Positions 24,330 through 36,245 of a DNA stretch of 64,000 bases are shown here, one piece after another. A program made the position numbers and the translations under genes. This DNA is from Odontocerum albicorne (lineage: Eukaryota; Arthropoda; Insecta; Trichoptera; Odontoceridae). The stretch covers positions 15,723,112-15,787,111 of the forward strand of contig OX463854.1 of NCBI GenBank assembly GCA_949825065.1, in the 5' to 3' direction. Positions within the stretch are counted from its first letter, which is position 1, and each line of letters opens with the position of its first letter. The notes beneath the pieces are model-generated. The model worked only from the letters and a program-made list of their open reading frames with translations, ran no database searches and was not told the origin of the DNA.

Positions 24330-25160
24330 CCCCTGCAGTCAAATTTGATAACACTACACACATACCTACACTATATCTAAAGTCGAATGTGTCACTATCA
24401 CATATCGGAAGATCTACCAAGGTTTATTTGTAGTTCGTCTTCCTGCGGTAAGTTTTGTGCATTTTTTTAATATGTAGATGCGGGGAAGTACTTAATCTAA
24501 TCCCCGCATCCTCCACCTTCCTATCCTTATACTCACTAGTATATATTTATTTTGTAATATTTTTTTTAATATGTAGATGCGGGGAAGTACTTAATCTAAT
24601 CCCCGCATCCTCCACCTTCCTATCCTTATACTCACTAGTATATATTTTTTTTGTAATATTTTTTTTAATATGTAGATGCGGGGAAGTACTTAATCTAATC
24701 CCCGCATCCTCCACCTTCCTATCCTTATACTCACTAGTATATATTTATTTTGTAATATTTTTTTTAATATGTAGATGCGGGGAAGTACTTAATCTAATCC
24801 CCGCATCCTCCACCTTCCTATCCTTATACTCACTAGTATATATTTATTTTGTAATATTTTATTTAATATGTAGATGCGGGGAAGTACTTAATCTAATCCC
24901 CGCATCCTCCACCTTCCTATCCTTATACTCACTAGTATATATTTATTTTGTAATATTTTATTTAATATGTAGATGCGGGGAAGTACTTAATCTAATCCCC
25001 GCATCCTCCACCTTCCTATCCTTATACTCACTAGTATATATTTATTTTGTAATATTTTAAATCTCTCAATGATAGTAAGTTCGATTCCCGAATAACAGTG
25101 CCCTTGCGGACTTAACGCTCTCTAAACGATGCTGTTTAAATTGTTTTTTTTTTATTACCA
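24330..25160 (+). repeat. SINE-like family A copy with expanded internal array
   Basis: The 5' part (24345-24450) matches the reversed element at 20185-20510. The 3' part carries a B-box-like AGTTCGATTCCCG, then GTGCCCTTGCGG and CTCTCTAAACGATGC. Between them the internal segment is amplified. Other copies have a single unit. Confidence 0.7.
24472..25060 (+). repeat. 99-bp tandem array, six units
   Basis: Unit starts at 24472, 24571, 24670, 24769, 24868 and 24967 give an exact 99-bp period with almost no variation. Each unit holds a 10-bp-stem hairpin (GATGCGGGGA / TCCCCGCATC, 14-base loop). Because 99 is divisible by three, a 201-codon frame stays open across it. This is a by-product, not evidence of a gene. 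Confidence 0.95.
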
Positions 25161-26284
25161 TTTTTAACGGAATCTCGATCAATGTAAGAAACGTACAATA
25201 CATCTCCCTCCGTTTGCAGAGTATTAGGTGAAAATATAATTTCTTATGAAATGAAGATATGATTAAATAAAAATTCTTATTTGGTAGACGTATTTATTAT
25301 TTTCATTTTTTTACCGTGAAAGCTAATTGTATTTGTACTACTAGAAAATATTCTGTATTCACATTAACGTTTTCAACCCAACGTTACTCAATGTCTAGAA
25401 ACACCCAAATTCGGTCGAATAGTCATCAAAGAAAAAAAAATCTAATTACACATTTAAATTTTCCTATCGATAATAACTATGAATAACCTTTATAGGTTTG
25501 TCGTTTTTGTTATCATAAATGTAAAATATTCTGAAAAGTTACAATTTTTTTTACCCTAGGCAGTCATTTCACTCACTTAACTCCATAGCGTCGCCCCCGA
25601 GCTCGGTAATTCTAGGAACAGTGCGGATAGGAAAGGGTCAAATCATCCGCTATTCATTGTTTCCTGGCAACCTATCCTATTCAGCGCGCTGGCTGTATCT
25701 CGAGAGCCACTTTTGTTTCATTGCTATAGCTTCTATCCTTTTCGGTACCAATTTGGGCTTTCCCAATATTGGTTACATAAACGAAATACTAATTTGTTTG
25801 GATTTGGCCATTTTTTAATCTTCATTCAAGCCTATCGAATTTTGGAATGTAACAAATACTTGTTATATTTGTATAGAAAGCAGAAAAAAAACTAATCATT
25901 TATTTAAGACATTGAAAATACTACTTTTGGAGAATTTGACAAGCTGACGACATACTCGTATATGATACGCATGCAACTGGATTCTCAAATTCACATATGT
26001 TATATTGAAACTTAGGCGCCTTTGGAGTGATCTTTGATCACTTGGTGGTACCAAAAAATCTCATTTTTTTGTAAATTTTGCATGGTATGTATTTTTAAAG
26101 TTTACGTTACAACCTTTCTGATTTATTGCCCTTTCTAACATTTTTCTCTAATCTAAATATCTTTCAACCAACCGAAAATATGTAAATGCAATAAGCGTTA
26201 TCAGTCTAAATCCATTAAAAAATTTGATATAAACGCGAATCAAACTCACCTTCCCCGGCTTAAAAGGCAGGGGTTTTACCGAAT
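25161..26284. other. Anonymous sequence; weak SINE B head at 26215-26284 (-)
   Basis: No gene was found. A reversed tRNA-like head (AATCAAACTCACCTTCCCCGG) lies at the right end. The segment GGCGCCTTTGGAGTGATC near 26020 recurs at about 46140, suggesting a small dispersed repeat. Confidence 0.4.
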
Positions 26285-26590
26285 ATTAGCTTAGGGCTGA
26301 TGTATCAAAGATGACAAACAAGATCAGTCTGAGATGGTTTGGGTATGTAAAAGGAATGAATGAAGAACAAATACAAAGAGCAAATGTAAGTTAATGATAT
26401 AATAAAGGAAGACTGTGGAAAGTATAGATAAATTTAATGATACTTTAAATGGACTTGCAAAAAGGTAAAAAAATCGTAGGAGCTCTGTTAGAAGATGAAT
26501 GGACGTAGAGGTGACAAAAGATGTATACGAGTATCGCCGTAGGAAAGTCTAGCGTTTTACTATCTGTAGCTACCCCGATAGGAAATAAGC
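26285..26590 (+). pseudogene. LINE C-terminal fragment
   Basis: It contains LRWFGYVKGMNEEQ and the downstream basic block in broken frames. Relative to paralogues, the CGAGTA hexamer in GTATACGAGTATCGCC (26526-26533) appears inserted. It belongs to the same family as 19790. Confidence 0.75.
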
Positions 26591-26833
26591 GTATGTGTAA
26601 TAATCGAGTCCTTGTAATTAGAAAATTCTTATTTTATAAATTAATACCATTAAGATAAATGGATACTGGCTGAGTAGGAAGTTTCTCCTCATTACCAAAT
26701 ATTAAAAATTAGATGGATTTTGTAACTGATTTTTTTTTCATGGTTGAAGAATAATTCTTATTGATGATAATTTCTTAATAATAATTTCTTCGTCAATTAT
26801 TGATGCCGTTTGTAGTTCCATATGAAGGATATA

Positions 26834-27713
26834 CGAAGGAAGGTCAATAAATTCGCGGAACGAAAGGGAAAAACAATATTTTATTTTTTTCCTTTTCAAT
26901 ATATTCACCATTAACTCTAATACGTTTTTCAGATTTTCTATAAGCTTATTTATTCTCACGAAAAAAATTGCTTTTGACCTTAAAATAAGCTGAAATTGTA
27001 CTTTTAACTTCTTCATCGTCCGTAATTTTTTCCCTCGAAGTTCTTTTTTCATATTTGGAAACCAAGTCAGGTGGAGCCAGATCTGGGCCGTGGGAAGGGT
27101 GATTTAATGTTTGAATGCCACGGTTGTGAAGAGCAGCTAATGCAGAATTGCTTTTGTGCATTTTCATGCAAAATCAGCACCCCCTTTAGTCCATTTTCCT
27201 CTCCTTTTCTCTTTCACAGCTTCTTTTAAATACATCAGCAGACCAGAGCCACTCTCCAGTTATTGTGATGCCCTTATCTTTGTAATCTATCAGTAGTATA
27301 GCTTCCGCATCCCAAAAAAATGTGGCTATAATTTTTCCAGCCGGTTGCGACACTTGGAACTTCTTAGGGGGCTTTGTGCCCTTTTTATGCCAATGCATGG
27401 ACTCCTGCTTTGACTCAGGCTCATAATGATGAACCCAAGTTTCATCTCCAGTAATAATTCGTTTTCTAATAACATAATTTTACATTCTGAGAAAGTATAT
27501 CATAGTATTAGCAGTTTTAATTTAAAAATCAACTAAGATTGCTTCATCCGAAAACTCACGGCTTAACGTTTGACGATACCTTAAACACTTCTATCAAAAT
27601 TAGACCAAAATTTGGTGAATATTCTAATGAGTCATATTATCGGAATATGCGCATGCGCACTAGCACCCCCTTCCTTAATCCCTTCATTCCGTGAATTTAT
27701 TGACCTTCCCTTG
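26834..27713 (-). mobile_element. Mariner with TA target duplication, N-terminus deleted
   Basis: Imperfect inverted termini (GGAAGGTCAATAAATTC core) run inward from 26834 and 27713, with TA on each side (26832-26833, 27714-27715). At 880 bp it is about 0.4 kb shorter than a complete mariner, and the missing part is the DNA-binding half. Confidence 0.9.
26950..27460 (-). pseudogene. Mariner transposase catalytic-domain remnant
   Basis: The minus strand begins near 27455 with TGDETWVHHYEPESK, carrying the first catalytic Asp. It continues GKIIATFFWDAEAILLIDY. The second motif is degenerate (ILHENAQ in place of HQDNAPAH). The third motif appears as HGPDLAPPD near 27090, followed by a C-terminal EKITDDEEVKSTISAYF stretch, in at least two frames. 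The second catalytic Asp is replaced by Glu in this copy. There is no helix-turn-helix domain between 27480 and the right terminus. It is inactive. Confidence 0.85.
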
Positions 27714-28289
27714 TAAGCACGGCTCCAAAATAAAATGACAAAGTGTTATTACAAATTAATATTATGTTATTTTATGTAAGCTTTTACTCATAAATGCAAA
27801 AAAAATAAGTTTAAAATTCCACATAAGTTTAATGACAACGAAAATAACCTGTCAAAAATTAAAAAAAAACTTTTTTAAAAAAAAAGGTCTTCAAAGACAA
27901 AATTCAGTAAATTGACAAAATTACATGACTCCAAATCATACGAATTTTTATTCCTTCAAATGCTTTGTAGAACAATATATTTTTATGATCCGATGGGGGA
28001 TAACTAACTACTACAAGTCTCTGAAGCTGTGTTGAGCTGGACACTTCAAAATAAAGTACCATAAAAGAGCATCCAATAGATGATTCGATGAGCACCGAGG
28101 CTAAGAAAAGAGGTAGACCGAGAAAAATATGATAAGTCGAGTTTAGGTGGACTGCCGTACACGTGGAGTTGAATACTGGAGAAGGCTGGATAGATATTAC
28201 CAATCAGGCCAAAACTCATGATGCGCGGGCTTTGAACTGGCGGATTTTTAGCGGAACGCCACCTGCCTATGTGATGGCCTCAAAGCCAA

Positions 28290-28515
28290 TACATTTTTAA
28301 CTAAGTTTAATCGTATAATTTTTGGCTGTATGCAATACAATCTAGCAAGTTTATTGCCATGTGACAATCTCTCACAACTTGCCAAAAAGATGTAAAACAA
28401 GCCTCTAGTGAAAACCAGATTGAAATCCATTTTAAAAAAAATCTAGGCATCAACGGAAATCAGACCCGCAGCCCCGGATCGAAAGTCAGTCGTCTCACAA
28501 ATAAGGCCACAGAGG
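28290..28515 (-). repeat. tRNA-derived SINE, family B, near-complete
   Basis: Read in reverse, a tRNA-like head (GGCCTCTGTGGCCTTATT, then TTTCGATCCGGGG) is followed by a body with ATTTCAATCTGGTTTTC. The tail has the hairpin ATTGTCACATGGCAAT and CTAGATTGTATTGCATACAGC. It is about 220 bp in total. Confidence 0.7.
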
Positions 28516-28630
28516 CCGCCATTCGATAATCGCTAGAAACCTGAAAGGGCGTTCTTTTTACAACAGTGGCCCAGAAACTTAAACGCCTTATCGTTGTACC
28601 TAACCTTATCGTAAAAACTATGTATTTTAT

Positions 28631-28699
28631 ACTAAGTATTATTGAAAGAAATTACTAAGTATTATTGAAAGATGTTACTAAGTATTGTTGAAAGACTTA
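28631..28699 (+). repeat. 23-bp tandem triplicate
   Basis: Three adjacent copies begin ACTAAGTATTRTTGAAAG at 28631, 28654 and 28677. Confidence 0.9.
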
Positions 28700-28779
28700 T
28701 TATTTTTGCAAACAGATGTAACATATAAAAAGATCTCTACAGCCTCTATGGTAAAGCTATCGTAATAAACTTTAAAACT

Positions 28780-28945
28780 GCTAAACTGCGCTAGTGTGGT
28801 CACTTATGTCGTAAGCAGGACACTGACCCTTCAAGTCAGGCTTCAACAAATTAGAGAATGATTGATGCTGAGAGAGATGGGTGGTAGAGAATCCTGCAGG
28901 TAGTCAAGACCCATCCTGGGTTGTAAGGCTGATGATGATGACGAT
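28780..28945 (+). repeat. RTE-like LINE tail
   Basis: The sequence around AAGACCCATCCTGGG followed by GGCTGATGATGATGACGAT resembles RTE-type 3' tails. A reversed relative is visible near 43385-43440. No coding part remains. Confidence 0.45.
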
Positions 28946-29169
28946 AGTTGCATTTGTATTCAACGACACCACCTCTATTGGGAACATCGATTGATATGCT
29001 TTCGGCGTATTGGAATTCATTTGTCTTACCAACCCGGTAACGGAGGTCATCTAACGTCTATTATATATGAATTTACGAATTTTTATTAATCAATTCGATT
29101 TTTATAACACGAAATAAAAATCAATCATCATTTTGTCCTTCCCCAGTTGTGTGTATTCGGAAGGAAGAG

Positions 29170-29410
29170 TGTAAATTAATTACCATCACCCTCCGGCGGC
29201 GCTGTCTTTGGTTACATGTGTCCTAATCACTGTCGACAAGGAGTTGTCGCCATTAGCGCCCAACCGAGAGACGGCCTTTTGGGCGCCGGCGCCCGCCACA
29301 CCGCGCCCAAACCCACTTTATTACTTGCGGTGCGCCCCGCGCCCATGCCCCGGTCACTAAATTCAATTGTTACGCCCGAGCCGGCGTGTTTCATTAAATT
29401 TAAGATTCGG
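29170..29410. other. GC-rich island 4, possible conserved regulatory element
   Basis: GC-dense core (GGGCGCCGGCGCCCGCC) is flanked by TAAT-core motifs (TAATTGATAAG, AATTACC). TE-free. The 67-codon frame here is probably compositional. Confidence 0.35.
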
Positions 29411-31000
29411 GATAATTGATAAGTGTAATTGATGAAATTATATCTCTAGACTCGAGAGATATTGCAGTGGTGTTTACTTGGAATTATTTAATCACTTTGT
29501 ATCCTGCCAATTTGAAAACAAATGATCACTGATTGGTCGAATATTTTCACAATTGTATTTTCTATAAGTTTAAAGATTTTGCATCATTTTATTGTTTTAG
29601 AAATGACCGACGATTGAAAAGCGTTACAGTCATAATTTTCAATTCGTATTTTTTATTAGCGATTTTAACGACAATAGCTTCAAAATGAAGATTACAACGC
29701 CATTAAAACACTGTGTCCATCAATCAAGCCAACCGAACACAACAATAAATAAAAAAAAACTTTTAACGAACGTTACATATGGAACCTCGAAAACAACAAA
29801 GAAAGTGTTTGTTTTATACCAAGTGAGGATCTGATAATTAACTACATAAATCAAAACACTTAAAATGGCACACCACCTTTAAATCAATAAACGACGATTA
29901 TTCATATCATCAAAACAACTTTACTATTACATAAATATAAATAATCCAAAGAAAACATGTTTTAAGTAAGCCAAAAAAATATGTCTTAAGTAAGCCAAAG
30001 AAAACATACAGAGCTATGAAAGGTCCGTACTTATCCTAATGAAGGGCAATCTGCAACTGATAAGTGAGTTTGACCGAAAAGGCTTTGGATATTTTTCAGC
30101 CCGCAGCTTTTTTAGGCAAACAATAATAAACCAAATAAAGGTACAAGGAATAAGAGAATTATAGAAATTATATTAAAATAGGTGATAAAATACATACGAG
30201 TATGTATCAATGAACCAGTTTATTCAAGACACACAATACACCCACACTTTCACACAAATATCACAGTTGTACAAGAATTGTGCAAACGGATTACGATAGA
30301 ACAAATGCCTCTTGTAGAACGCTCTTGTATCAGTTCCTTTCTATTAATGTCACATAGATATACAATTTAAATGATATCGCATTTCAGTTATAGAACATCC
30401 ACATTCGCAGACAATTATGGGATTCCGGTATTACGGCAGCGTGAATGTCTCTTGTTCTACTGGTATAACCATGTCTCAGTTCCATTTTCTTGATGTCGCA
30501 TTGATAGAAATAATAAATGGTCTCGTATTTAAGTTCTTGGAATATTTATTTTAGTGCATTTATTCCACTAATTCTATTTTTCTTATTTTAATTGTAGAAA
30601 TTGTCGTCTCTATACAATGGTATTATTAATGGGGGGAAATACGGGTATCTGTAATGTAATGGCATATGAGAGATTTGTGCCAAATCTAATCATGCTTGAA
30701 GAGATTAAACACATAACATTAAAACAAACAGTTGTTTTCGAAATTTGGTGCGTTTTAATTTATGCAAATGTACAATAGGTACATTGAAATATTTTTTCCA
30801 TATTGATTCGCATACAAACATCTTTCGACCGCAAAACAGAAAATACGAATCAGGGCACTAATAGCTTAGAGTGCTATACATCATTTGCATTATTTTAATT
30901 ACCCAGATAAAAAAATTATGTTTTTAAATATCGGAAAATTTTCAAAAACAATATTTATTCCCAAATAATACTTCACATGGAGCAATTAGTGAGATTTTAA
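29411..31000. other. Anonymous AT-rich sequence
   Basis: No gene, TIR or tRNA-like boxes were found. A short direct repeat (TAAGTAAGCCAAARAAA) occurs near 29965-30000. Confidence 0.4.
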
Positions 31001-31016
31001 ATATATGTTTGATATT

Positions 31017-31136
31017 GTAATTTATTTTATCAAACACTGTTTATGAAACAAAAAAAAAATTGGAATAAACAGTATTTGATAAAATAAATGACAATGTCTT
31101 TAAACCTCTACGACGTTAATGCCTTAACTATAAACA
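31017..31136 (+). mobile_element. Minimal PLE terminal copy with 16-bp target duplication
   Basis: A 120-bp insertion contains TATCAAACACTGTTTAT, its inverted counterpart, and the PLE end CCTTAACTATAAAC. It is flanked by ATATATGTTTGATATT (31001-31016) and its 15-of-16 match at 31137-31152. The ribozyme-like core is deleted in this copy. Confidence 0.75.
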
Positions 31137-31273
31137 ATATATGTTTGGTATTATTCATTTCACCATGTGTTTAACCAAGATACGATATTTGCTTATAAAA
31201 CTATAAACAATATATGTTTGGTATTATTCATTTCACCATGTGTTCAACCAAGATACGATATTTGCTTATAAAA
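31128..31273 (+). repeat. 73-bp tandem duplication
   Basis: Units 31128-31200 and 31201-31273 differ at about one base. The unit starts inside the PLE terminus, so duplication came after insertion. Confidence 0.92.
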
Positions 31274-31309
31274 CGCTACTCAAAATGTTGTGGTAAAGTG
31301 ACTCGAGAA

Positions 31310-31730
31310 ATCCATCAGATATCCCATTCCTCGAAGGTTGGCCGCGACACAAACCTGCCGGCCGCAAACATCCCGAGACTCGGCTCATGAGCGAAGACAA
31401 CACCGACAATTGGAGCGGTTTCCAAACGTGCTGCACTTCCAGACCAACCCTTTTCTAACTTAAGCTTCTAAACTTCTGGACAATTTCCATACATCGTACA
31501 GGATGAGGGTTTAAATTAGATTCAAACGCGTCTCATATCCGGTTTCCGTTTGCGTAAGTGAATCCAATTAGTAGAGAAGTAACCCGTCCGCGGCGGGCAT
31601 ATTAATCTGCGCTCTCCGTAATTGTGTATCCCTCCAACGAACCCCTGTGTCCGGTATCAGTCACATAACCTTCCAGACCCTTCCCTTTTTCCGTCACCAG
31701 CCCCCTACCGTCCCATGTTATGTCGTGGCG
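31310..31730. other. GC-rich island 5
   Basis: Two GC-dense blocks (about 31340-31430 and 31580-31730) flank a mixed middle. There are no TE features and no frame worth reporting. Confidence 0.3.
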
Positions 31731-32163
31731 AGTGTGACAGCCCTGTTATATGTTGTAGTATTTCCATATGCTATGCGGACATCGATTGATCGCTTGTAAT
31801 TTAATGTTTTGTAATACAAACCATTTCACTGTTTGGCAGATCAATTCAGAATTTAAAATTATTATTCTTGGATTTTTTTTATGCAGAAAAAAATATTGAA
31901 CGTATAAGAGCTAAGTTGGCTCCGGACATTGAAATACGAACTTACAAGCTTAAATCACTTTATGAGGTTCAACATTTTTCTTCTTTCTGATAAGGTTGTA
32001 AGACTCACCACTTCCAACAATAGAACATAGTCCAGCAAAGTTTTTGAGATCAGCAGTTTAAACTTTAAAAAACTTCCGCTACATGCGCTGTAACATATGT
32101 AGCGGAAGGCTTCCACATGGAATAAAAAAATAGACCGTTTTCTACCATGAAATATACTTTTAC

Positions 32164-32450
32164 GTGCATACTATCGCGCCGTTTCCAGTTGGGGTAGACC
32201 GAGAACAACCCACCAGACTTTTCTGTCTCGACATACATATTTTGCTTCTACCACATCCATACACTTTCTCATATAACTTATATGATTTCTGTTACTTCTT
32301 ACATTTTCTTCTTTTAAAATATAATTCACTTGATGCAACCATACTTTTCTTGGTCTTTCTCTTCCTCGCTTTCTACACACATTTGCACTGTGTATTTGTT
32401 ATGTTAACCTTTATTTATTCATTCATTCCACGTGCCCAACCTTAAACCCC
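32164..32450 (-). pseudogene. LINE C-terminal fragment
   Basis: The minus strand reads CRKRGRERPRKVWLHQVNYI, LKEENVRSNRNHISYMRKC, DVVEAKYVCRDRKVWWVVLGLPQLE. It is the C-terminal block of the same LINE in an open frame of 69 codons. Confidence 0.82.
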
Positions 32451-32704
32451 ACTATCTTAAAGGTATTAAAAGACGTTAAAAAGAAAATAGTGAATATTAC
32501 CTGACAAGCGCTTTTTTATTTTCAAAAGTTTGCTTATAAACGCTACTTAATTCAGGGCAAATGAGGACTAAAAATTAGAAATAAATATAAATTTTTGTAT
32601 CTTAAATAACACGCCTACTATCCTTCGACAATAGTCTCCAGGAATACTGTCTGCTGTATGGACTGATGAAAAAACTATAACGATAAAATTATGAAGGATG
32701 ATAC

Positions 32705-32810
32705 TTGAACAGATAGAACGACCTCTGTGGCCTTATTGGTAAGTCACCTGTCTTTTGACTTGGATGTTATAGATTTGAGTCTCGTTGGTACACATTTTTA
32801 AGAAGGGTAT
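32705..32810 (+). repeat. SINE family B head
   Basis: CTGTGGCCTTATTGGTAAGTC (A-box-like) is followed by GATTTGAGTCTCGTTGG (B-box-like) at SINE spacing. Confidence 0.55.
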
Positions 32811-32884
32811 CAGCCTTGTTTTTACTTCAGGTATCGGTAACATAGTTCGATAAGCTTTCTGCAGTTTTCTTATCAAATATGTTT

Positions 32885-33075
32885 TTCTGAATATATGTAG
32901 ATGCGGGGTAGTACCTAATCTAATGGCCACATCCATCACTTTCTTTTCCTTGTAATATTTTTAATGTATCACTAACACCACTAACCGTGGTTTAGACTTC
33001 CAATTTAATGCGCCCTCAAGGAGAGTTGGCTCTCTAAACGGCGTTGTATAAATTTTTATTTTATTATTATTATTA
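32885..33075 (+). repeat. SINE-like family A, single-unit copy
   Basis: ATGTAGATGCGGGGTAGTAC matches the 99-bp unit once. The copy then runs to GCGCCCTCAAGGAGAG and CTCTCTAAACGGCGTTG with a T-rich tail. The hairpin is broken in this copy (GGCCACATC instead of CCCCGCATC). Confidence 0.7.
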
Positions 33076-33219
33076 CAGTAAAAAGGTAACTTTTGCAAAA
33101 ATGATCCTACTCATAAAAAAATACTTGAGTTATTTCAAATATCGAAAGACAAGTAAAAAGTGAGTTGGTACCTTTTTTAATAAATACGTCCACATACGTT
33201 AAAATATCAAAATGTTTCT

Positions 33220-33450
33220 TTCGTAACCCTGTCACCAGGGTCGGGAACCCTCGGCCCCCGTGCCGCTGCCGGTCAGGGCTACGGAGCTATGGGGCGTCGA
33301 GGCGCGGCTTCATTTTCAATTATCACCGCCATTTGTCGCAGCGGCCGTTGCGGTCGCCGCACCGAATGCCGACAATTTATTCCTTCGCCGACATACTTTT
33401 CCACCCCGAGTCCTGGCCCCGCTTGCGGGATTTACGACGATTGGATTCAG
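33220..33450. other. GC-rich island 6
   Basis: CpG-dense sequence contains CATTTTCAATTATCACCGCC in its middle. Overlapping 110- and 90-codon frames exist but look compositional. Confidence 0.35.
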
Positions 33451-33459
33451 ACATTTCTT

Positions 33460-33564
33460 TGATTTTACTGAAACTGAGATGGGTATTTTGTTACTGATTT
33501 TACTGAAACTGAGATGGGTATTTTGTTACTGATTTTACTGAAACTGAGATGGGTATTTTGTTAC
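33460..33564 (+). repeat. 35-bp tandem triplicate
   Basis: Perfect unit starts lie at 33460, 33495 and 33530, directly abutting the GC island. Confidence 0.95.
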
Positions 33565-35735
33565 TGATTTTAAATTCGTTAGTGCACTTGCTGAACAATC
33601 ATGCGTGCCGTGTTTGCTTATCAGTTTTCTCGTCCATTCTGAATTCATTTTCACACCCTATTCCAAATGAAACATTTTTTTCTGATATATTTTTTTATGT
33701 TGCTTAACCAAAATACATGTATTATTTATTTATCTTTACAATGAACATTCAATTTCGACCATTGAAATATTGATATATTTATTAAATTACGGGTGCGCAT
33801 GAATGCAACATTTCTGATATTATGTTACAGATACAAAAAGTTTTTTTTTATTTAATTCTTCATGAGTCATTTTAAAACATTAACATGACTCATAAAGAAT
33901 CGTTATAGCAGAAGTAGTCATACTACCATACATACACATACAAGCAAACTACAGGCCAGGACTCAGAAGATCTAAGGCCCCATCTCGCGTATGGAAGTTT
34001 TCTTAAAAATAACGACGTACACAAAAAAATATATGTTGGGAAAAATAAAAATCCAATATTATCATGCTCGTTTGATTCACCCACTTAGCACACATCAATA
34101 TGGAAATTTTTAGAAAAAATATCACAAGTTTAACGCCGTGAAAACGGATTCATCGTTCGAATACACAAAAAAGCTCGTTGAGAGAACTTTTATTGGCATT
34201 AATAATGTCTCCAAATATGGTATGTCTGCGATTGTAGCATATTGTTAGATTATTAAATGAGGCAAAATGTGTATGTCGTGATCGAAAAGTGTGGCGCTCT
34301 ATCTTATCTACGTATCCTGAGAGGGAAGCAACGTAATGAGACTCAATGGCACTAGAAAAGTGTGGCGCTCTAGCTTATCCACGTATCCTGAGAGGGAAGC
34401 AACGTAATGAGACTCAATGGCACTAGAAAAGCAAATGTAGACTGGTGCTTATTTTCTATCTTGGGCTTTTTAATGTTAGAAACCATTAATGTCAATAAAA
34501 TGGGTAAATTAAATTCCATGTTTTTTGTATACGAGTATTTTAAGCATCATTGACAAGTTTAATTTTATATTAAGCTCGAAGTTTTCCACGGAAAAAGTAA
34601 TATTTGTAAATTAAATGTCGGATCAAATATAAAAAAATAATAATAACATCCTACAAAATTGTTATTTAAATTAAGAGAAAACATAGTAAGTGTATTATAT
34701 TTCCTTTTTTACCTACCTTAAAGCTGAAGGATCTGTGAAACGACAATAGAAGCGCTTTATAACTTTCCTTGATCAGTATTCTAGATTGAACCTATCTGAT
34801 CTGCTTGACACTGGAATTTCTGAATTGATTTTTCAAGCTTGCTGAAGTGCAACAGCAAGCATAAAATAAACTTATACGCGCAAAGGCGTTATCCGTACAC
34901 ATAATAGCCAGTCAAAATTTCTCGATTGCGATGGGTTGTGTATCGCGTTAGTTATCCTCTCTATTTTCATATAAGGCTTTTCGCAATTTTATTAACTATG
35001 CATTCCAGGAAGGTAAGCAAAATTTTTGAGAGTCCTTTGATCTCTCCACTATCAACTCCCGAGAGTCGAAATTGGTGAGTCCAAAGTTGAGATGGAAAGA
35101 TGATATGACAGAGAACTAACTGATCTATACTGAGTATAACCAATTGAAGGAGGGATACTGCTGAGAGAGATAAGTAGTCTAGGTTGTGCGTCCTTTGATG
35201 ATGGTTGAGAGCCCTTAAACTGGACCTCATGTGAGATCCATACGACGGAAGATGATAGAAATGAATTCCTTTATACTTACTTCAAATTAAAATACAAATT
35301 CTGCTGAGTGCCGTCTCACACATTTTATATAAAACCTCTTTTAGATAGTTTGACTTTTAGAATCCCCTTAATTAGCTCCATGCCTTTGCCTGTCTACATT
35401 ACAAAAATAAACTGTTCTTTCCTAAAAAATATTGTTTATTTTGTTTCTCAATATCGCATAATCTTAAGTATTCTGCTCCCATAATTCCCTTTCCCCAGCT
35501 TTCCAAAGTCGGCCAGTCCGTATTGCGATCTATCTGAGTCTATACAAGAGTCATGTTCGACTTGATTTTGCTTAATGGCTCAATCTTCGTTCTCGGCAAA
35601 CGTGATAAAACCACACTAGTCGAAATCCATTACGATGTTCAAAAAAATATTAGCGGGATAACGCTTCTGGCAAATGAGTGAACGTCTCACACGCCTTTTT
35701 CCCATAGTTTTACATTTGTCTCCCCTTTCCTTGAT
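33565..35735. other. Anonymous sequence with 71-bp duplication
   Basis: A LINE-tail scrap at 34255-34330 (CGAAAAGTGTGGCGCTC) is duplicated as 71-bp units at 34284-34354 and 34355-34425. Otherwise no gene was found. Confidence 0.5.
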
Positions 35736-35915
35736 TGCACTGTTCCCCCCCCCCCCCCATGCCGCGGGCGAGTGCCGAGAGCGGGCTCACGTCTGTACAG
35801 CGCGGGCTCGGTTGACTTTATTTTCAATTACTACGTCTATTATTCTCCGGTTGTGGCGGGTGTTGAGCTTCGCCGGGGTCGGCTGCGATTGCTCACTTGT
35901 GGTCCGCTCGTACGC
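35736..35915. other. GC-rich island 7
   Basis: A C-run (35746-35758) is followed by CpG-rich sequence and TATTTTCAATTACTACGTC, similar in layout to island 6. Confidence 0.3.
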
Positions 35916-35925
35916 TTTTGTGTCT

Positions 35926-36245
35926 ACCGCATTTGTAAAGTTATACGTTTATGTATCTTGCATATTTATAAAGTTATACGTTTATGTATCTTGCACATTT
36001 GTTAGTTTATACGTTTATGTATCTTGCACATTTGTAAGGTTATACGTTTATGTAACTTGCATATTTGTAAGGTTATACGTTTACGTATCTTGCACATTTG
36101 TAAGCTTATACGTTTATGGATCTTGCACACTTGTAAGATTATGCGTTATGTACTCGTATCTTGCCCATTTGTAAGGGTATTCGTTATGTATCTTACGTAT
36201 TTGTAAGGCTATATATACGTTTATGTACCTTGTACATTTGTAAGA
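35926..36245 (+). repeat. 33-bp tandem array, about nine units
   Basis: Units of the type TTTGTAAGGTTATACG plus TTTATGTATCTTGCACA repeat about nine times with divergence rising to the right. Unit seven contains an extra CTCGTA (36151-36158). The resulting open frames (166 and 77 codons, reading like SCTFVRLYVYV) are artefacts of the period being divisible by three. Confidence 0.92.

Noticed and set aside
24455..25060. 201-codon open frame reading like a repetitive membrane protein
   Set aside because: It exists only because a 99-bp tandem unit is a multiple of three; the unit occurs as a non-coding single copy elsewhere.
24472..25060. CRISPR-like regular repeats
   Set aside because: Units are contiguous with no variable spacers, and the surroundings are eukaryotic.
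27904..28203. 99-codon minus-strand frame
   Set aside because: Opposite strand of a decayed LINE-like stretch; no domain.
33165..33532. 110- and 90-codon overlapping frames
   Set aside because: Produced by a GC-rich island followed by a 35-bp triplicate; frames end identically because of the repeats.
35674..36206. 166-, 77- and 60-codon frames
   Set aside because: Products of the 33-bp tandem array and GC island; no domain.
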